Positions 8,394 to 17,262 of a DNA stretch of 46,903 nt are shown here, in pieces. Position numbers and translations under genes: made by a program. Numbering within the stretch: position 1 is the first letter of the stretch; each line of letters begins with the position of its first letter. Source of the DNA: UBA3263 sp964586765 (GTDB taxonomy: Bacteria > Bacteroidota > Bacteroidia > Bacteroidales > Muribaculaceae); NCBI GenBank assembly GCA_964586765.1, contig CAZPHN010000020.1:1-46903 (forward strand), read 5' to 3'. The notes below the pieces were generated by a model. The model was given only the letters and a program-made list of their open reading frames with translations, did not search any database and was not told the DNA's origin.

Positions 8394-10043
8394 TTACTTG
8401 TCGAGATGCTCGTAACGGAGGGTTGCGGTGCACTGGTCGCAGACTTCAGACGGACCGAAGTACTGAATAGGACCGGGATATACATAGCAGGTATCCTTAG
8501 CCCATGTGTCGCGCTTGGCGGCAAAACGCTGGAAGGGAGTGCCGTTAAGGTCAACGAGAGCCTTTTGGATTACGGGTTTCATTTCGCCGTGGCGACGTTC
8601 CATGTTCATCATCATGGTGATAGGTATACCGCCGGCAATCCATTGAACCGAAGGAGCGACAAGGTTACGCACGCTGCTCATGTAACCGGTAACGCCGGCG
8701 TTGATAAGCATAGCGGCATTGTAGCCGAGAGCGTAGCAATAGTCTGCGTCAAAGTTAGAGGGGTCAGCGCAGCGACCTTCGTAGCCAAAGAAGTGATATT
8801 GGGTGGAGAACTTGCCGTTGTACTTGCCTTCTGCCTTCATTTCAGCGAGACGCTTGCCTACCATTTCGCCGAGCAGTTTCTCGGTTTCGATGAGCGATAC
8901 CTGTACGTTGCCGTGGGGGTCGCGGTCAAGGCTGAGCTGACGGGCAACTCCGTGGGGGAGCGCAGCATAGATTTCTGCATTTACAGGGCTCAGGTGGTCA
9001 ATAACCCACTGACGCTGTGCAGCCTGACCCTCAACTTTAGCGAATTCTTCGCCATTGTGGGCAAGCAGGTCGTTGAGTTCGGCAATAAGGTTCTTCATTG
9101 CGGGAATGAACTCGATGAGACCTTCGGGGATAAGAACGGTACCGAAGTTAAGACCGTTAGCAGCGCGTGCGGCTACAACGTCGGCAATGTAGTTTACAAT
9201 GTCCTGAAGAGTCTGGTTCTTAGCCTCGACTTCTTCTGATACGATACATACGTTGGGCTGAACCTGAAGCGCGCACTCAAGGGCGATATGGCTGGCTGAA
9301 CGACCCATCAGTTTGATGAAGTGCCAGTATTTCTTAGCTGAGTTACAGTCGCGCTGAATGTTACCGATAACTTCTGAATATACCTTGGTAGCGGTGTCGA
9401 AACCGAATGAAGTTTCAATGAATTCGTTCTTAAGGTCGCCGTCAATGGTCTTGGGACAGCCTATTACCTGTACGCCTGCGCCGATTTTCTTGTAATATTC
9501 GGCAAGGATAGCTGCATTGGTGTTTGAGTCGTCGCCACCGATGATTACGAGAGCGGTGATATCAAGCTGCTTCAGGATTTCAAGACCCTTGTCAAACTGT
9601 TCCTGAGTTTCAAGTTTGGTACGTCCGGAGCCGATAATGTCGAAGCCGCCGGTGTTGCGGTATTCATCGATAATATCAGCGGTGAGTTCCATGTATTTGT
9701 GGTCAACAAGACCGCCGGGACCCATGAGGAAGCCATAAAGACGGCTGTTCTTGTTGATTTTCTTGATACCGTCAAAAAGACCGCAGATTACATTGTGACC
9801 GCCGGGAGCCTGACCGCCGGAAAGAATTACACCGACGTTGATGGCTGTGCCAACGCTGGGTGCTGTTTCTACGAAGGTAAGTTCGGGAAGACCGTAAGTG
9901 TTGGGAAACAGAGCCTTGATTTCTTCTTGGTTAGCTACTGAGTTGGTGGGAGCACCGAACTGGGCGGCTACTGCACCCTTAAGTGCGTAGGGGAGTTTGG
10001 GCTGATAAGTGGCGCGAGCCTGCTGCAAAGCACTCTTTTTCAT
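8394..10043 (-). CDS. pfp: Pyrophosphate--fructose-6-phosphate 1-phosphotransferase
   Basis: The enzyme reversibly phosphorylates fructose 6-phosphate with pyrophosphate. The 549-residue length is that of the long PPi-dependent form. Visible motifs are SGGQAPGGHNV (75-85), MGPGGL (107-112), GGDDSNTNA (169-177), PKTIDGDLK (197-205), which carries the base Asp and the PPi-specific Lys, and GRSASHIALECALQ. GGDD in place of the ATP-type GGDGS marks pyrophosphate use. It is the first gene of a unit with sdaA, preceded by a good promoter. The pairing links glycolytic flux to serine-derived pyruvate. Confidence 0.95.
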   Translation of the reverse strand: MKKSALQQARATYQPKLPYALKGAVAAQFGAPTNSVANQEEIKALFPNTYGLPELTFVETAPSVGTAINVGVILSGGQAPGGHNVICGLFDGIKKINKNSRLYGFLMGPGGLVDHKYMELTADIIDEYRNTGGFDIIGSGRTKLETQEQFDKGLEILKQLDITALVIIGGDDSNTNAAILAEYYKKIGAGVQVIGCPKTIDGDLKNEFIETSFGFDTATKVYSEVIGNIQRDCNSAKKYWHFIKLMGRSASHIALECALQVQPNVCIVSEEVEAKNQTLQDIVNYIADVVAARAANGLNFGTVLIPEGLIEFIPAMKNLIAELNDLLAHNGEEFAKVEGQAAQRQWVIDHLSPVNAEIYAALPHGVARQLSLDRDPHGNVQVSLIETEKLLGEMVGKRLAEMKAEGKYNGKFSTQYHFFGYEGRCADPSNFDADYCYALGYNAAMLINAGVTGYMSSVRNLVAPSVQWIAGGIPITMMMNMERRHGEMKPVIQKALVDLNGTPFQRFAAKRDTWAKDTCYVYPGPIQYFGPSEVCDQCTATLRYEHLDK

Positions 10044-10088
10044 GTGACTATTGATATTGAATTATTTATTTGGTTTCTGAATGTGTTG

Positions 10089-10119
10089 CAAAGTTACAAA
10101 AAAATCATAATTCCCGCAA
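10089..10119 (-). promoter_or_regulatory. Promoter of pfp-sdaA
   Basis: TAACTTTG at 10096-10089 on the minus strand with TTGC 19 bases upstream (10119-10116) fits the Bacteroidetes sigma-ABfr consensus. The predicted start is about 40 nt before the pfp ATG at 10043. Confidence 0.7.
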
Positions 10120-10131
10120 TTATTTTCGCGT

Positions 10132-11025
10132 TTAGAAGGGCTCCATATGGAGTCCGATATGGGTTTGCTCGCCATATTTTTCGCGCAGGCGGTTTTCTAC
10201 GTCCGAGGCGATTGCGTGAGCGTCGACCAACGGTAGATTTTTATCCATTTTCAGGTGAGCTTCAACCGCGATATTGTTACCAATGCGGCGCGTACGGAGT
10301 CTGTGCATAGCCTTGACTCCGGGAGTAGACATCATTATTTCCGTAATGTCGTCCTCGGTAGCTTTCGGCAGTGAACGCTCAAGCAATTCATCGATACATG
10401 GCTTCATAATGTCGACTGCTACTTTGATAATCAGTGCGCTGACCACTATTGCTGCAATCGGGTCGAGTATGCGCCATTTTTCGCCAAGAAACATCGCGCC
10501 TGAAATACCGATGAGGGTTCCGATTGATGATAGGGCGTCGGAGCGATGATGCCATGCGTTAGCGGTCAATGCCTTGGAATTGAGTGATTTCCCTTTGTAT
10601 ATGGTATAATGATACAGTCCTTCCTTTGCCAATATGGAGATAGCGGCTACAATCAGGGCTATCATTTCCGGGCGGGGCAAAATCTCACCGTTTACCGCCT
10701 TTGAAATCAAAACAGAGCTGTCAATTAAAATTTTAATGCCTACGAACATCAGTATCACACCGATAATCAGCGTTGCCAACGTTTCATATTTTCCGTGACC
10801 GTAATCATGGCTGTCATCCTGCGGTTTGCCGGAAATGCGTACAAAGACCAGTACGATTATGTCCGTAAGGAAATCCGAAAGCGAGTGAACCGCATCGGCA
10901 ATCATGGCGGTACTGCGTCCAAGCGTTCCGCCTATAAATTTGATTATGACAAGAAGCAGATTGACAATACTACCGATGATTGTCAGTCGGTAAATTTCTT
11001 TTTCGCGGGATGTGAGTGTTGACAT
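10132..11025 (-). CDS. Cation diffusion facilitator, zinc-type
   Basis: The 297-residue inner-membrane antiporter has six predicted membrane segments in residues ~12-200 and a C-terminal cytoplasmic ferredoxin-like domain (~205-297). The transport-site pairs are HSLSD (His47, Asp51) and HHRSD (His159, Asp163). An HD-HD site is the arrangement associated with zinc selectivity in ZnT proteins, whereas E. coli YiiP has DD-HD. HDYGHGKYE at 73-81 is the family's loop signature. It exports divalent metal, probably Zn(II), in exchange for protons. It lies 12 bp after the lipoprotein gene at 11038 and appears to be the last gene of the guaB operon. Confidence 0.9.
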   Translation of the reverse strand: MSTLTSREKEIYRLTIIGSIVNLLLVIIKFIGGTLGRSTAMIADAVHSLSDFLTDIIVLVFVRISGKPQDDSHDYGHGKYETLATLIIGVILMFVGIKILIDSSVLISKAVNGEILPRPEMIALIVAAISILAKEGLYHYTIYKGKSLNSKALTANAWHHRSDALSSIGTLIGISGAMFLGEKWRILDPIAAIVVSALIIKVAVDIMKPCIDELLERSLPKATEDDITEIMMSTPGVKAMHRLRTRRIGNNIAVEAHLKMDKNLPLVDAHAIASDVENRLREKYGEQTHIGLHMEPF

Positions 11026-11037
11026 TGTCTTGAATAT

Positions 11038-11913
11038 TTATTCGGATGCTGTATCTCTGCGCCACGCCGTTCCGTTTTTGATAGCTTTGTCATAGAGACG
11101 GTTTCGGAGCATACGGTCAATTTCCGTAGCCCGAATAGCTTCGAGACGTTCGCGTATGCCCGGTTCGGCGGCACTCAGCGGCATCGACGCGCCTTCCGGA
11201 AGATAGTCGCTGATTGAGAGCAGATAGGTCGTTGCATTGTCTGAAACCTCAATGGTCTGTCCTTTATGTTCCGCTTTTGGTTTGCCGGGAATACGGTCGG
11301 CAAAACGGCTTGCCGGCATCCAGTTGTTACGGAAATATTCATAATTTACCGCCTCGGTCAGCCCTACTTTTTCAAGTTTTTCGATATCATCGGCTTTTGT
11401 GGACTTATACCATCGGCGAATGCCCGGAAGTTGAGGTGAATTTTTCGATATGGCTATGTAGATTCCTTTAATCATCGGCTCTTCAAGCCTCATTTCACCT
11501 CCATAGTTGGCATAAAAGTCCTCAATCTGTGCTTTAGTGACGGCGAGCGACGTGTCCTGTTCGATTTTCAGTCGGCGATACTCTTCCATAATGAGGTTTC
11601 GGCGATATTCTTCCGTAAGCCGGTTGATTTCCTCAAGATTATGGATATTTTTTGCGGCTATTTCGCTGACAAGCTCGTTGACAATCCATACGTCGATATA
11701 GTCGCTGACCATCGCTATCGAGTCCTCCGTCGACAGCCCCAAGGGAATAACGCGGGCTATTTCCTCGTCGGTCAGGACCGTGTTGCCTACGCGTGCGGCA
11801 ATCGATGCTTCCGTCGGAGCTTGCCGACAAGATGTGAGCGCGGTCGCCATCGGGAGTATCACGATACCCGCCGATGCGACCGCTGCAAGCAGTTTATGTT
11901 TCAAAAAAATCAT
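11038..11913 (-). CDS. SurA-like chaperone lipoprotein without clear PPIase domain
   Basis: The 291-residue product has a lipoprotein signal (LTSC, Cys29). It then has an alpha-helical domain resembling the N-terminal chaperone module of SurA/PpiD proteins: VGNTVLTDEEIARVIP, a DYIDVWIVNEL helix, then a helix with TKAQIEDFYANYGGEM. No parvulin active-site His pair or GGDLGWF motif is present, so isomerase activity is doubtful. Its ATG overlaps the TGA of the upstream parvulin gene by 4 bases (11910-11913), implying coupled translation. The likely role is folding outer-membrane proteins in the periplasm, together with the upstream gene. Confidence 0.7.
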   Translation of the reverse strand: MIFLKHKLLAAVASAGIVILPMATALTSCRQAPTEASIAARVGNTVLTDEEIARVIPLGLSTEDSIAMVSDYIDVWIVNELVSEIAAKNIHNLEEINRLTEEYRRNLIMEEYRRLKIEQDTSLAVTKAQIEDFYANYGGEMRLEEPMIKGIYIAISKNSPQLPGIRRWYKSTKADDIEKLEKVGLTEAVNYEYFRNNWMPASRFADRIPGKPKAEHKGQTIEVSDNATTYLLSISDYLPEGASMPLSAAEPGIRERLEAIRATEIDRMLRNRLYDKAIKNGTAWRRDTASE

Positions 11914-13760
11914 TTCAATTTCTTAAGTACCTTCTCATCTATCTTGACGGGATAGGTCTGGCGAAGTTCCTCAACCCACTGGCGTTCGAGAGTCTGATTG
12001 AAGTCCTCGGTAACTTTTCCGCGGATATCGGCTGCTTCCTCCGGGCTGAAAATGGTGTGACCGAGATAGGGAGTGAAATACTTCATGGTCATGGTCTGGT
12101 GGAACTTGGGTTCCGGACCGTCAAACGCAATGTAGTCAACAACCTGATTGTTCTTGGCGGGAAGAACCACACGCTCAATGCGGATATGTTTCGGGAAACG
12201 CTCCTTCAGAGCCGTACCGACTTCGGCAGCGGCAGGCTTGGTCTCATCAAGGAATTTGTTTACTTCCTGAATGAGCGAGTCGGTCGTTGCGTAGATGATA
12301 TAGCCTTTCCAGCGCGGCTGGTCCCATGTATATTTGTCGCGGTTTGCCTGAAAGTATGCTTCAAGCTCTTCGGGGTGCTGAGTGGCGCGCTGCCATACGT
12401 GTTCATCGCTTACGGCATAGACCAAGAGACCTTCGCGATACTCACGGTCAATGTTGCGGAACTCGGGATATTTCTGTCCGAGACGGTTGCTCTCATAAGC
12501 AAGTACTATGTTGTTAAGGCGTCTGGGCAGAATCTTTTCAACCTGCATCAAGGCGTCAAGGCGCGGATTGACACTGGGAGCCGGATTGAGGAACTGACCA
12601 ACGGTAACGACTGAGTCAGCTACTTCGAAGAGGGGAGTGGTGTCGCCCTGAAGCATTGCGGCAGCTGCCTGATAGCCGCTGTCAGCTACTGCTGCGAGCA
12701 GTTTCTGGCGACCGGCTTCTACAATGCGGCTCTTATATGTTTTTTTGAGCTGTTCTGCCTTGGCGGTGCTGGGAAGTTTGGCGCGGTCATCGCGTGAAAT
12801 CTGAGCCTTGATGTTTGCCATCACTTTCTCTTTCTCCGGCATGCGTGAACCTGTTTTTTTCACAATGTGCCATCCGAATTGGGTCTGGAACGGTTCGGAA
12901 ATCTCTCCGTCAGCCAACGAGAATGCTACATTTTCGAATGCAGGCACCATCTGACCGCGTCCAAACCAGCCGAGGTCGCCGCCCTGAGGTGCGGAACCGC
13001 ATGAACTGTTGGCTTTCGCGATTTCAGCGAAGTCAGTGCCATTTTTTACCAACTGATAGAGCGAGTCGGCAACCTCCTTGGAACTTACAAGGATATGTGA
13101 GGCATGAACCTCACCTGCCGATGGACGGTGGTTCAACACCTGAACCAGATGGAGACCGTAGGGGGTGGTGATGACCTCCGATATTTCTCCTGCAGGAGTA
13201 GCCCACGCGGCATCCTCGAACTCAGCGGGATAGAAACCTGCGGAATGCCATCCGTAATAACCGTGATTATTCTTATATGAAGGGTCTACGGTGTACTTTT
13301 CAGCCATTTCGAGGAATGAAGCTCCGTTAATTATAGCATTGCGGATGGAGTCGATGCGCTCGCGGTCTGAAAGGGCAACCATCAGGTGGTTCATTTCAAC
13401 GTCCTCGAGCGTGTGGGCGTATGCTCTTTCATAAACAGCCTCCATAACGGTGGTATCCTGTAGGTAGGGCTGCGCAAGTTCGCGGCGGTAGCCGTTATAT
13501 TCCTTGCGGAAATCAGGAGTGGTGTCCAAACCTTCCTGTTTTGCCTGAGTTACCTTGAGCTTGTAGTCGATAAAACGGTCAAGATACTGCTGGAGGGTCT
13601 CTTCCTCAAGTTGCTGACCGGCATTTTTGTGGCGGAGATATTCAAACTCACTTACGGTTACAGGCTCGCCGTTGATAGTCATGATGACAGGGTCCTTAGG
13701 CTTTGCCCAGAGAGCTAATCCGACAGTGAGGATTGTTATGGGAACAATCAGTTTTTTCAT
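11910..13760 (-). CDS. Periplasmic peptidyl-prolyl isomerase with two parvulin domains
   Basis: The 616-residue product has an N-terminal signal (about 1-20). It has a SurA-like helical region (~25-110) and two parvulin (PpiC) domains. The first (~115-212) reads MNHLMVALS ... GYYGWHSAGFYPAEFEDAAW ... TPYGLHLVQV. The second (~218-318) reads HASHILVSSKE ... GGDLGWFGRGQMVPAFENVAF ... QFGWHIVKK. A long C-terminal helical region follows. It assists folding of beta-barrel proteins, in the manner of SurA. It sits 31 bp after guaB and overlaps the following lipoprotein gene by 4 bases. Confidence 0.9.
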   Translation of the reverse strand: MKKLIVPITILTVGLALWAKPKDPVIMTINGEPVTVSEFEYLRHKNAGQQLEEETLQQYLDRFIDYKLKVTQAKQEGLDTTPDFRKEYNGYRRELAQPYLQDTTVMEAVYERAYAHTLEDVEMNHLMVALSDRERIDSIRNAIINGASFLEMAEKYTVDPSYKNNHGYYGWHSAGFYPAEFEDAAWATPAGEISEVITTPYGLHLVQVLNHRPSAGEVHASHILVSSKEVADSLYQLVKNGTDFAEIAKANSSCGSAPQGGDLGWFGRGQMVPAFENVAFSLADGEISEPFQTQFGWHIVKKTGSRMPEKEKVMANIKAQISRDDRAKLPSTAKAEQLKKTYKSRIVEAGRQKLLAAVADSGYQAAAAMLQGDTTPLFEVADSVVTVGQFLNPAPSVNPRLDALMQVEKILPRRLNNIVLAYESNRLGQKYPEFRNIDREYREGLLVYAVSDEHVWQRATQHPEELEAYFQANRDKYTWDQPRWKGYIIYATTDSLIQEVNKFLDETKPAAAEVGTALKERFPKHIRIERVVLPAKNNQVVDYIAFDGPEPKFHQTMTMKYFTPYLGHTIFSPEEAADIRGKVTEDFNQTLERQWVEELRQTYPVKIDEKVLKKLK

Positions 13761-13791
13761 TTCTGTAAATGTTTTTCTCGAAATTATCTAA

Positions 13792-15270
13792 TTATTGGTG
13801 AGAAGCGGAATAGTTGGGGGCTTCTGAGGTGATGGCTACGTCATGGGGGTGTGACTCAGCTACACCGGCGTTGGTTATGCGGGTAAACTTGGCGTGATGG
13901 AGAGCCTCGATGTCTTTAGCTCCACAGTAACCCATACCTGAACGCAATCCGCCGAGCATCTGATAAACTACCTCATAGAGCGAACCCTTGTAAGGAACAC
14001 GGGCGGCGATGCCTTCCGGAACGAGCTTTTTCGCGTCGGTCACATTGCCTTGGAAGTAGCGGTCTTTCGAGCCTTTTTCCATTGCCTCGAGCGAACCCAT
14101 GCCGCGATATGCCTTATATTTTCTTCCGTTGTAAATAATGGTGTCGCCGGGTGTCTCATCAACGCCTGCCAGCATGCCGCCGAGCATTACGGAGTATGCG
14201 CCGGCTGCAAGAGCCTTGACAATGTCGCCGCTGTAACGGATACCGCCGTCGGCAATCAAGGGAACTCCGGTGCCTTCAAGAGCCTTGGCTACGTCATATA
14301 CGGCAGAAAGCTGCGGAACGCCTACGCCGGCAATCACGCGGGTGGTGCAGATTGAACCCGGACCGATACCGACCTTCACGCCGTCGGCTCCGTTTTCAAC
14401 GAGATATTTTGCGGCTTCGCCCGTAGCGATGTTACCTACAACTACGTCAATCTGAGGATATTTCTCCTTGACCTGACGCAGTACGCCAACTACGCCCTTG
14501 CTGTGACCATGGGCAGTGTCAATTACTATGGCGTCAACTCCGGCTTCGACAAGGGCGGCAACGCGCTCGAGCGAGTCAGCTGTGACGCCGACACCGGCGG
14601 CAACGCGCAGACGTCCGTATTTGTCCTTACATGCCATGGGTTTGTCTTTCGCCTTGGTGATATCCTTGTAGGTCACGAGCCCGAGCAGATGACCCTCTGA
14701 GTCGACAACCGGAAGCTTCTCTATTTTATGCTGCTGGAGAATCTGGGCGGCTTCTTCAAGGTCGGTTGACTGTGAGGTGGTGACAAGGTTCTCTTTGGTC
14801 ATCACTTCATCGACCGGACGGTTATGGTCGCTTTCAAAGCGGAGGTCGCGGTTTGTAACGATACCTACTAATTTCTTATCATCGTCAACAACGGGAATGC
14901 CACCAATGTGATATTCCTCCATGATGGCGAGGGCATCGCCTACGGTCGAACCGCGCTTGATGGTCACGGGGTCATAAATCATACCGTTTTCGGCACGCTT
15001 TACCGCGTGAACCTGACGCGCCTGCTCGGCTATTGACATGTTTTTGTGGATAACGCCGATACCACCTTCGCGGGCTATGGCGATTGCCAAGGGAGCCTCC
15101 GTAACTGTATCCATGGCGGCTGAAATCAGCGGCACATTCAGGGTGATATTACGTGAAAAACGGGTGGTGAGATTTACTTCGCGAGGAAGAACTTCTGAGT
15201 AAGCGGGAATCAGGAGGACATCATCAAACGTAAGTCCGTCCATTTTAACTCGATCGGCAATAAACGACAT
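13792..15270 (-). CDS. guaB: IMP dehydrogenase
   Basis: It oxidises IMP to XMP with NAD+, the committed step of GMP synthesis, in the cytoplasm. The 492-residue length is normal. The barrel begins GLTFDDVLLIPAYSEVLPR. A CBS pair occupies ~95-205. GIGPGSICTTRVIAGVGVPQ carries the catalytic Cys308, and YRGMGSLEAM lies on the flap side. It has its own promoter and a 31-nt leader. The downstream parvulin genes are close enough for read-through. Confidence 0.97.
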   Translation of the reverse strand: MSFIADRVKMDGLTFDDVLLIPAYSEVLPREVNLTTRFSRNITLNVPLISAAMDTVTEAPLAIAIAREGGIGVIHKNMSIAEQARQVHAVKRAENGMIYDPVTIKRGSTVGDALAIMEEYHIGGIPVVDDDKKLVGIVTNRDLRFESDHNRPVDEVMTKENLVTTSQSTDLEEAAQILQQHKIEKLPVVDSEGHLLGLVTYKDITKAKDKPMACKDKYGRLRVAAGVGVTADSLERVAALVEAGVDAIVIDTAHGHSKGVVGVLRQVKEKYPQIDVVVGNIATGEAAKYLVENGADGVKVGIGPGSICTTRVIAGVGVPQLSAVYDVAKALEGTGVPLIADGGIRYSGDIVKALAAGAYSVMLGGMLAGVDETPGDTIIYNGRKYKAYRGMGSLEAMEKGSKDRYFQGNVTDAKKLVPEGIAARVPYKGSLYEVVYQMLGGLRSGMGYCGAKDIEALHHAKFTRITNAGVAESHPHDVAITSEAPNYSASHQ

Positions 15271-15304
15271 ATGTTTTGGTCTTTTTTAGTTGTATTATTG
15301 CACG

Positions 15305-15336
15305 CAAAGTTAAGCAAAAAAACCGAAACCCGCAAA
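15305..15336 (-). promoter_or_regulatory. guaB promoter
   Basis: TAACTTTG at 15312-15305 and TTTG at 15336-15333 are separated by 20 bases on the minus strand, matching the Bacteroidetes consensus. The TTTG element lies inside the stem of the terminator of the upstream operon, so promoter and terminator are physically merged. Confidence 0.8.
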
Positions 15337-15353
15337 TTTTCTTTGCGGGTTCG
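15315..15353 (-). terminator. Terminator of the Lrp-pseudokinase-GNAT operon
   Basis: On the minus strand a perfect 10-bp GC-rich stem (15351-15342 with 15336-15327, AACCCGCAAA/TTTGCGGGTT) with a 5-base loop is followed by CGG and seven T residues. It lies 27 bp beyond the GNAT stop codon. Confidence 0.9.
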
Positions 15354-15379
15354 GAACAGGTGAATTTTCTGTCAGCAGG

Positions 15380-16513
15380 TTAGATTTCCTTGATGAAAGA
15401 ACGGCGGCGTTTGTGCTGTTCGTAGTCAAAGTATTCCCATTGGCTCTGGACGTTGGTGTTCGACTCCAATTCCGGGTTGGTTTCGGCGGCTATGAATCCG
15501 CATTTCTGGAATGAGGGAATCATATTCTCGAATAGCAGCGCGTTGACGCCTTTGCCCTGATATTCAGGCTTGATGGCAACGAGCATGAGGTCAACATATT
15601 CCGTCTTGCCGAATTTCAATGCCTTGATTAGAGGCAGCCATCCCATGGGCAGGAGGCGTCCGCGCGATTTCTGCAGCGCGCGGCTCAGTGACGGCACACT
15701 TATTCCTACGCCTACAAGCTGGTCATCCTTATCGACAATCACACAGACCCCGTCCAGACGGATAAGTCCGAGATACATGTTGATGTAATGGTCAATCTGG
15801 CGCGGAGTGAGCGGCGAATATCCGTATAGTTTGTCGTAAGCCTCGTTGATTACCTCGAAAAGTGCATGCCCGTAACGCTCGGCAAGCAGCTTGCGCGAGG
15901 TCAGCTTGACTGTATGCAGTCCGAAGCGTTTGCGTACAATATCGCTTACGCGACGCATCTTTTCCGGAATTTCATCGGGCACTTTCACAAGGAATTCAAC
16001 CCAGTCTGCTTCCTTTTTAAATCCCATACGCTCCATGTGTTTCGGATAGTAGGGATAATTATATATGGTTGCCATAGTGCCGAGGCGGTCAAAGCCTTCA
16101 ACCAGCATTCCTTCATAGTCCATGTCGGTAAAGCCGAGCGGACCTACGAGGTGGTCCATTCCTTTTTCGCGGCCCCATGCGGTGACTGTGTCAAAAAGTG
16201 CGTCTACAACTTCTTCATCGTCAATAAAATCCACAAATCCAAAGCGGGCATCCTTGCGTCCGGAACGCTCATTGACTTTTTTGTTGATAATTCCGGCAAT
16301 GCGACCAACGGGTTTGCCGTCGCGATAAGCCATCCAGCATGCACATTCACAGAAATCGAATGCAGGATTTCCTTCAGGTCTCAGCGTATTGACGTCATCG
16401 CTCACCAACGGCGGAACGTAACAGTCGTTATCCTTATACAGGTCAATAGCGAAATCTACAAATTTGGTCAGAGCCTTTTTGGTCAAAGGAATCTGTTTTA
16501 TTTCTACTGCCAT
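15380..16513 (-). CDS. GNAT-fold acyltransferase-like protein
   Basis: The 377-residue cytoplasmic protein belongs to a large family common in Bacteroidetes and annotated as GNAT-like. The N-terminal half contains DCYVPPLVSDD and GRIAGIINKK, and the central part FGFVDFIDDEEVVDALF and GPLGFTDMDYEGMLVEGF. The C-terminal half has the acetyl-CoA site candidate VAIKPEYQGKGVNALLF (about 325-341), a good match to the R/Q-x-x-G-x-G/A loop. The acceptor substrate is unknown. It follows the pseudokinase gene by 5 bp and ends just before a strong terminator, so it is the last gene of a three-gene operon. Confidence 0.75.
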   Translation of the reverse strand: MAVEIKQIPLTKKALTKFVDFAIDLYKDNDCYVPPLVSDDVNTLRPEGNPAFDFCECACWMAYRDGKPVGRIAGIINKKVNERSGRKDARFGFVDFIDDEEVVDALFDTVTAWGREKGMDHLVGPLGFTDMDYEGMLVEGFDRLGTMATIYNYPYYPKHMERMGFKKEADWVEFLVKVPDEIPEKMRRVSDIVRKRFGLHTVKLTSRKLLAERYGHALFEVINEAYDKLYGYSPLTPRQIDHYINMYLGLIRLDGVCVIVDKDDQLVGVGISVPSLSRALQKSRGRLLPMGWLPLIKALKFGKTEYVDLMLVAIKPEYQGKGVNALLFENMIPSFQKCGFIAAETNPELESNTNVQSQWEYFDYEQHKRRRSFIKEI

Positions 16514-16518
16514 ACTTT

Positions 16519-17262
16519 TTAATTGGTTACGGGGTTGAGATGCATAATTACTATGCTCAGTATTGCCACCATTATTATAAGGAAAATAATAATGGCTATA
16601 TATAGCCTTGAGGTTGAACCTCCGTGAAGTGCCATCTGTAGCTGCTGTACCGTGCGGTAAGGATTAGGACCCACACAGCGTTCGGCTATGGAGCGCAGAT
16701 GAGGGTTAGGCTCATCGCAAGCGTCGAGTGCCTCTATGAGTACTTTGCCGAAATTGCGTATATCCTCAGTGGCATCAGCCGGTTCAAGCACATTTTTCTG
16801 GTCAAAGCCTACGTCAATCAGCTTAAGGTTTCTGATTTTCTCCGTAAAGATGACAGACGATGCCTTGATGGGGTGATGAACAATATGGTTTGTCTGGATA
16901 TAGTCGATGGCATCCGGCAGACAGCGTGCAATTTTATTGATAATGTCGGGCGTTACCTGATGCTGCTTTATCAGCTTTTCAAGCGAATCGCCATATACAT
17001 CGTCTGTAATGATGCATAGACCGAGTCCCGGAACCTCCTCCAAGTCATTAATCATGATAATGTGGGAGTGTGCCAAGTTATACCTGACCTCAAATTCGCG
17101 GTTAAGCATTGCCTGATATTCCGGAACGTCACGAAGTTCCGGTTTCAGGGTTTTCAGCATAACCCATTTGCCGAATTTCTTGGCGGTATACACATCATAG
17201 AAATCCTCCCCCCATTCGGGCAGGAGTTCTATCTCGGTCCATTTTTCTTTAGGAGGGGTCAT
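16519..17262 (-). CDS. Tail-anchored Ser/Thr pseudokinase
   Basis: The 247-residue product aligns with the Hanks-type kinase fold. The VMLKTL strand keeps the ATP Lys (Lys37), the C-helix keeps Glu56, and LIDVGF keeps the metal Asp of the 'DFG' motif as D150-V151-G152. The catalytic loop is broken: HRDLKPSN reads HHPIKASS (129-136), so the catalytic Asp is Pro and the metal Asn is Ser. A G-rich loop is also absent. A single membrane helix at ~219-241 (IAIIIFLIIMVAILSIVIM) places the domain in the cytoplasm as a tail-anchored protein. Its ATG overlaps the Lrp gene's TGA (17259-17262). A signalling or scaffolding role is inference. Confidence 0.8.
   Translation of the reverse strand: MTPPKEKWTEIELLPEWGEDFYDVYTAKKFGKWVMLKTLKPELRDVPEYQAMLNREFEVRYNLAHSHIIMINDLEEVPGLGLCIITDDVYGDSLEKLIKQHQVTPDIINKIARCLPDAIDYIQTNHIVHHPIKASSVIFTEKIRNLKLIDVGFDQKNVLEPADATEDIRNFGKVLIEALDACDEPNPHLRSIAERCVGPNPYRTVQQLQMALHGGSTSRLYIAIIIFLIIMVAILSIVIMHLNPVTN

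Noticed and set aside
8406..9239. 277-codon plus-strand open frame antisense to pfp
   Set aside because: It is a reflection of the high-GC codon usage of pfp; the protein has no recognisable domain, while the minus-strand frame is an unambiguous enzyme.
11874..12614. 246-codon plus-strand open frame antisense to the parvulin genes
   Set aside because: It spans the overlap of two well-supported minus-strand genes and shows no domain or ribosome binding site.
15866..16522. 218-codon plus-strand open frame antisense to the GNAT-like gene
   Set aside because: It has no family features, and the minus-strand product matches a known family with normal length.
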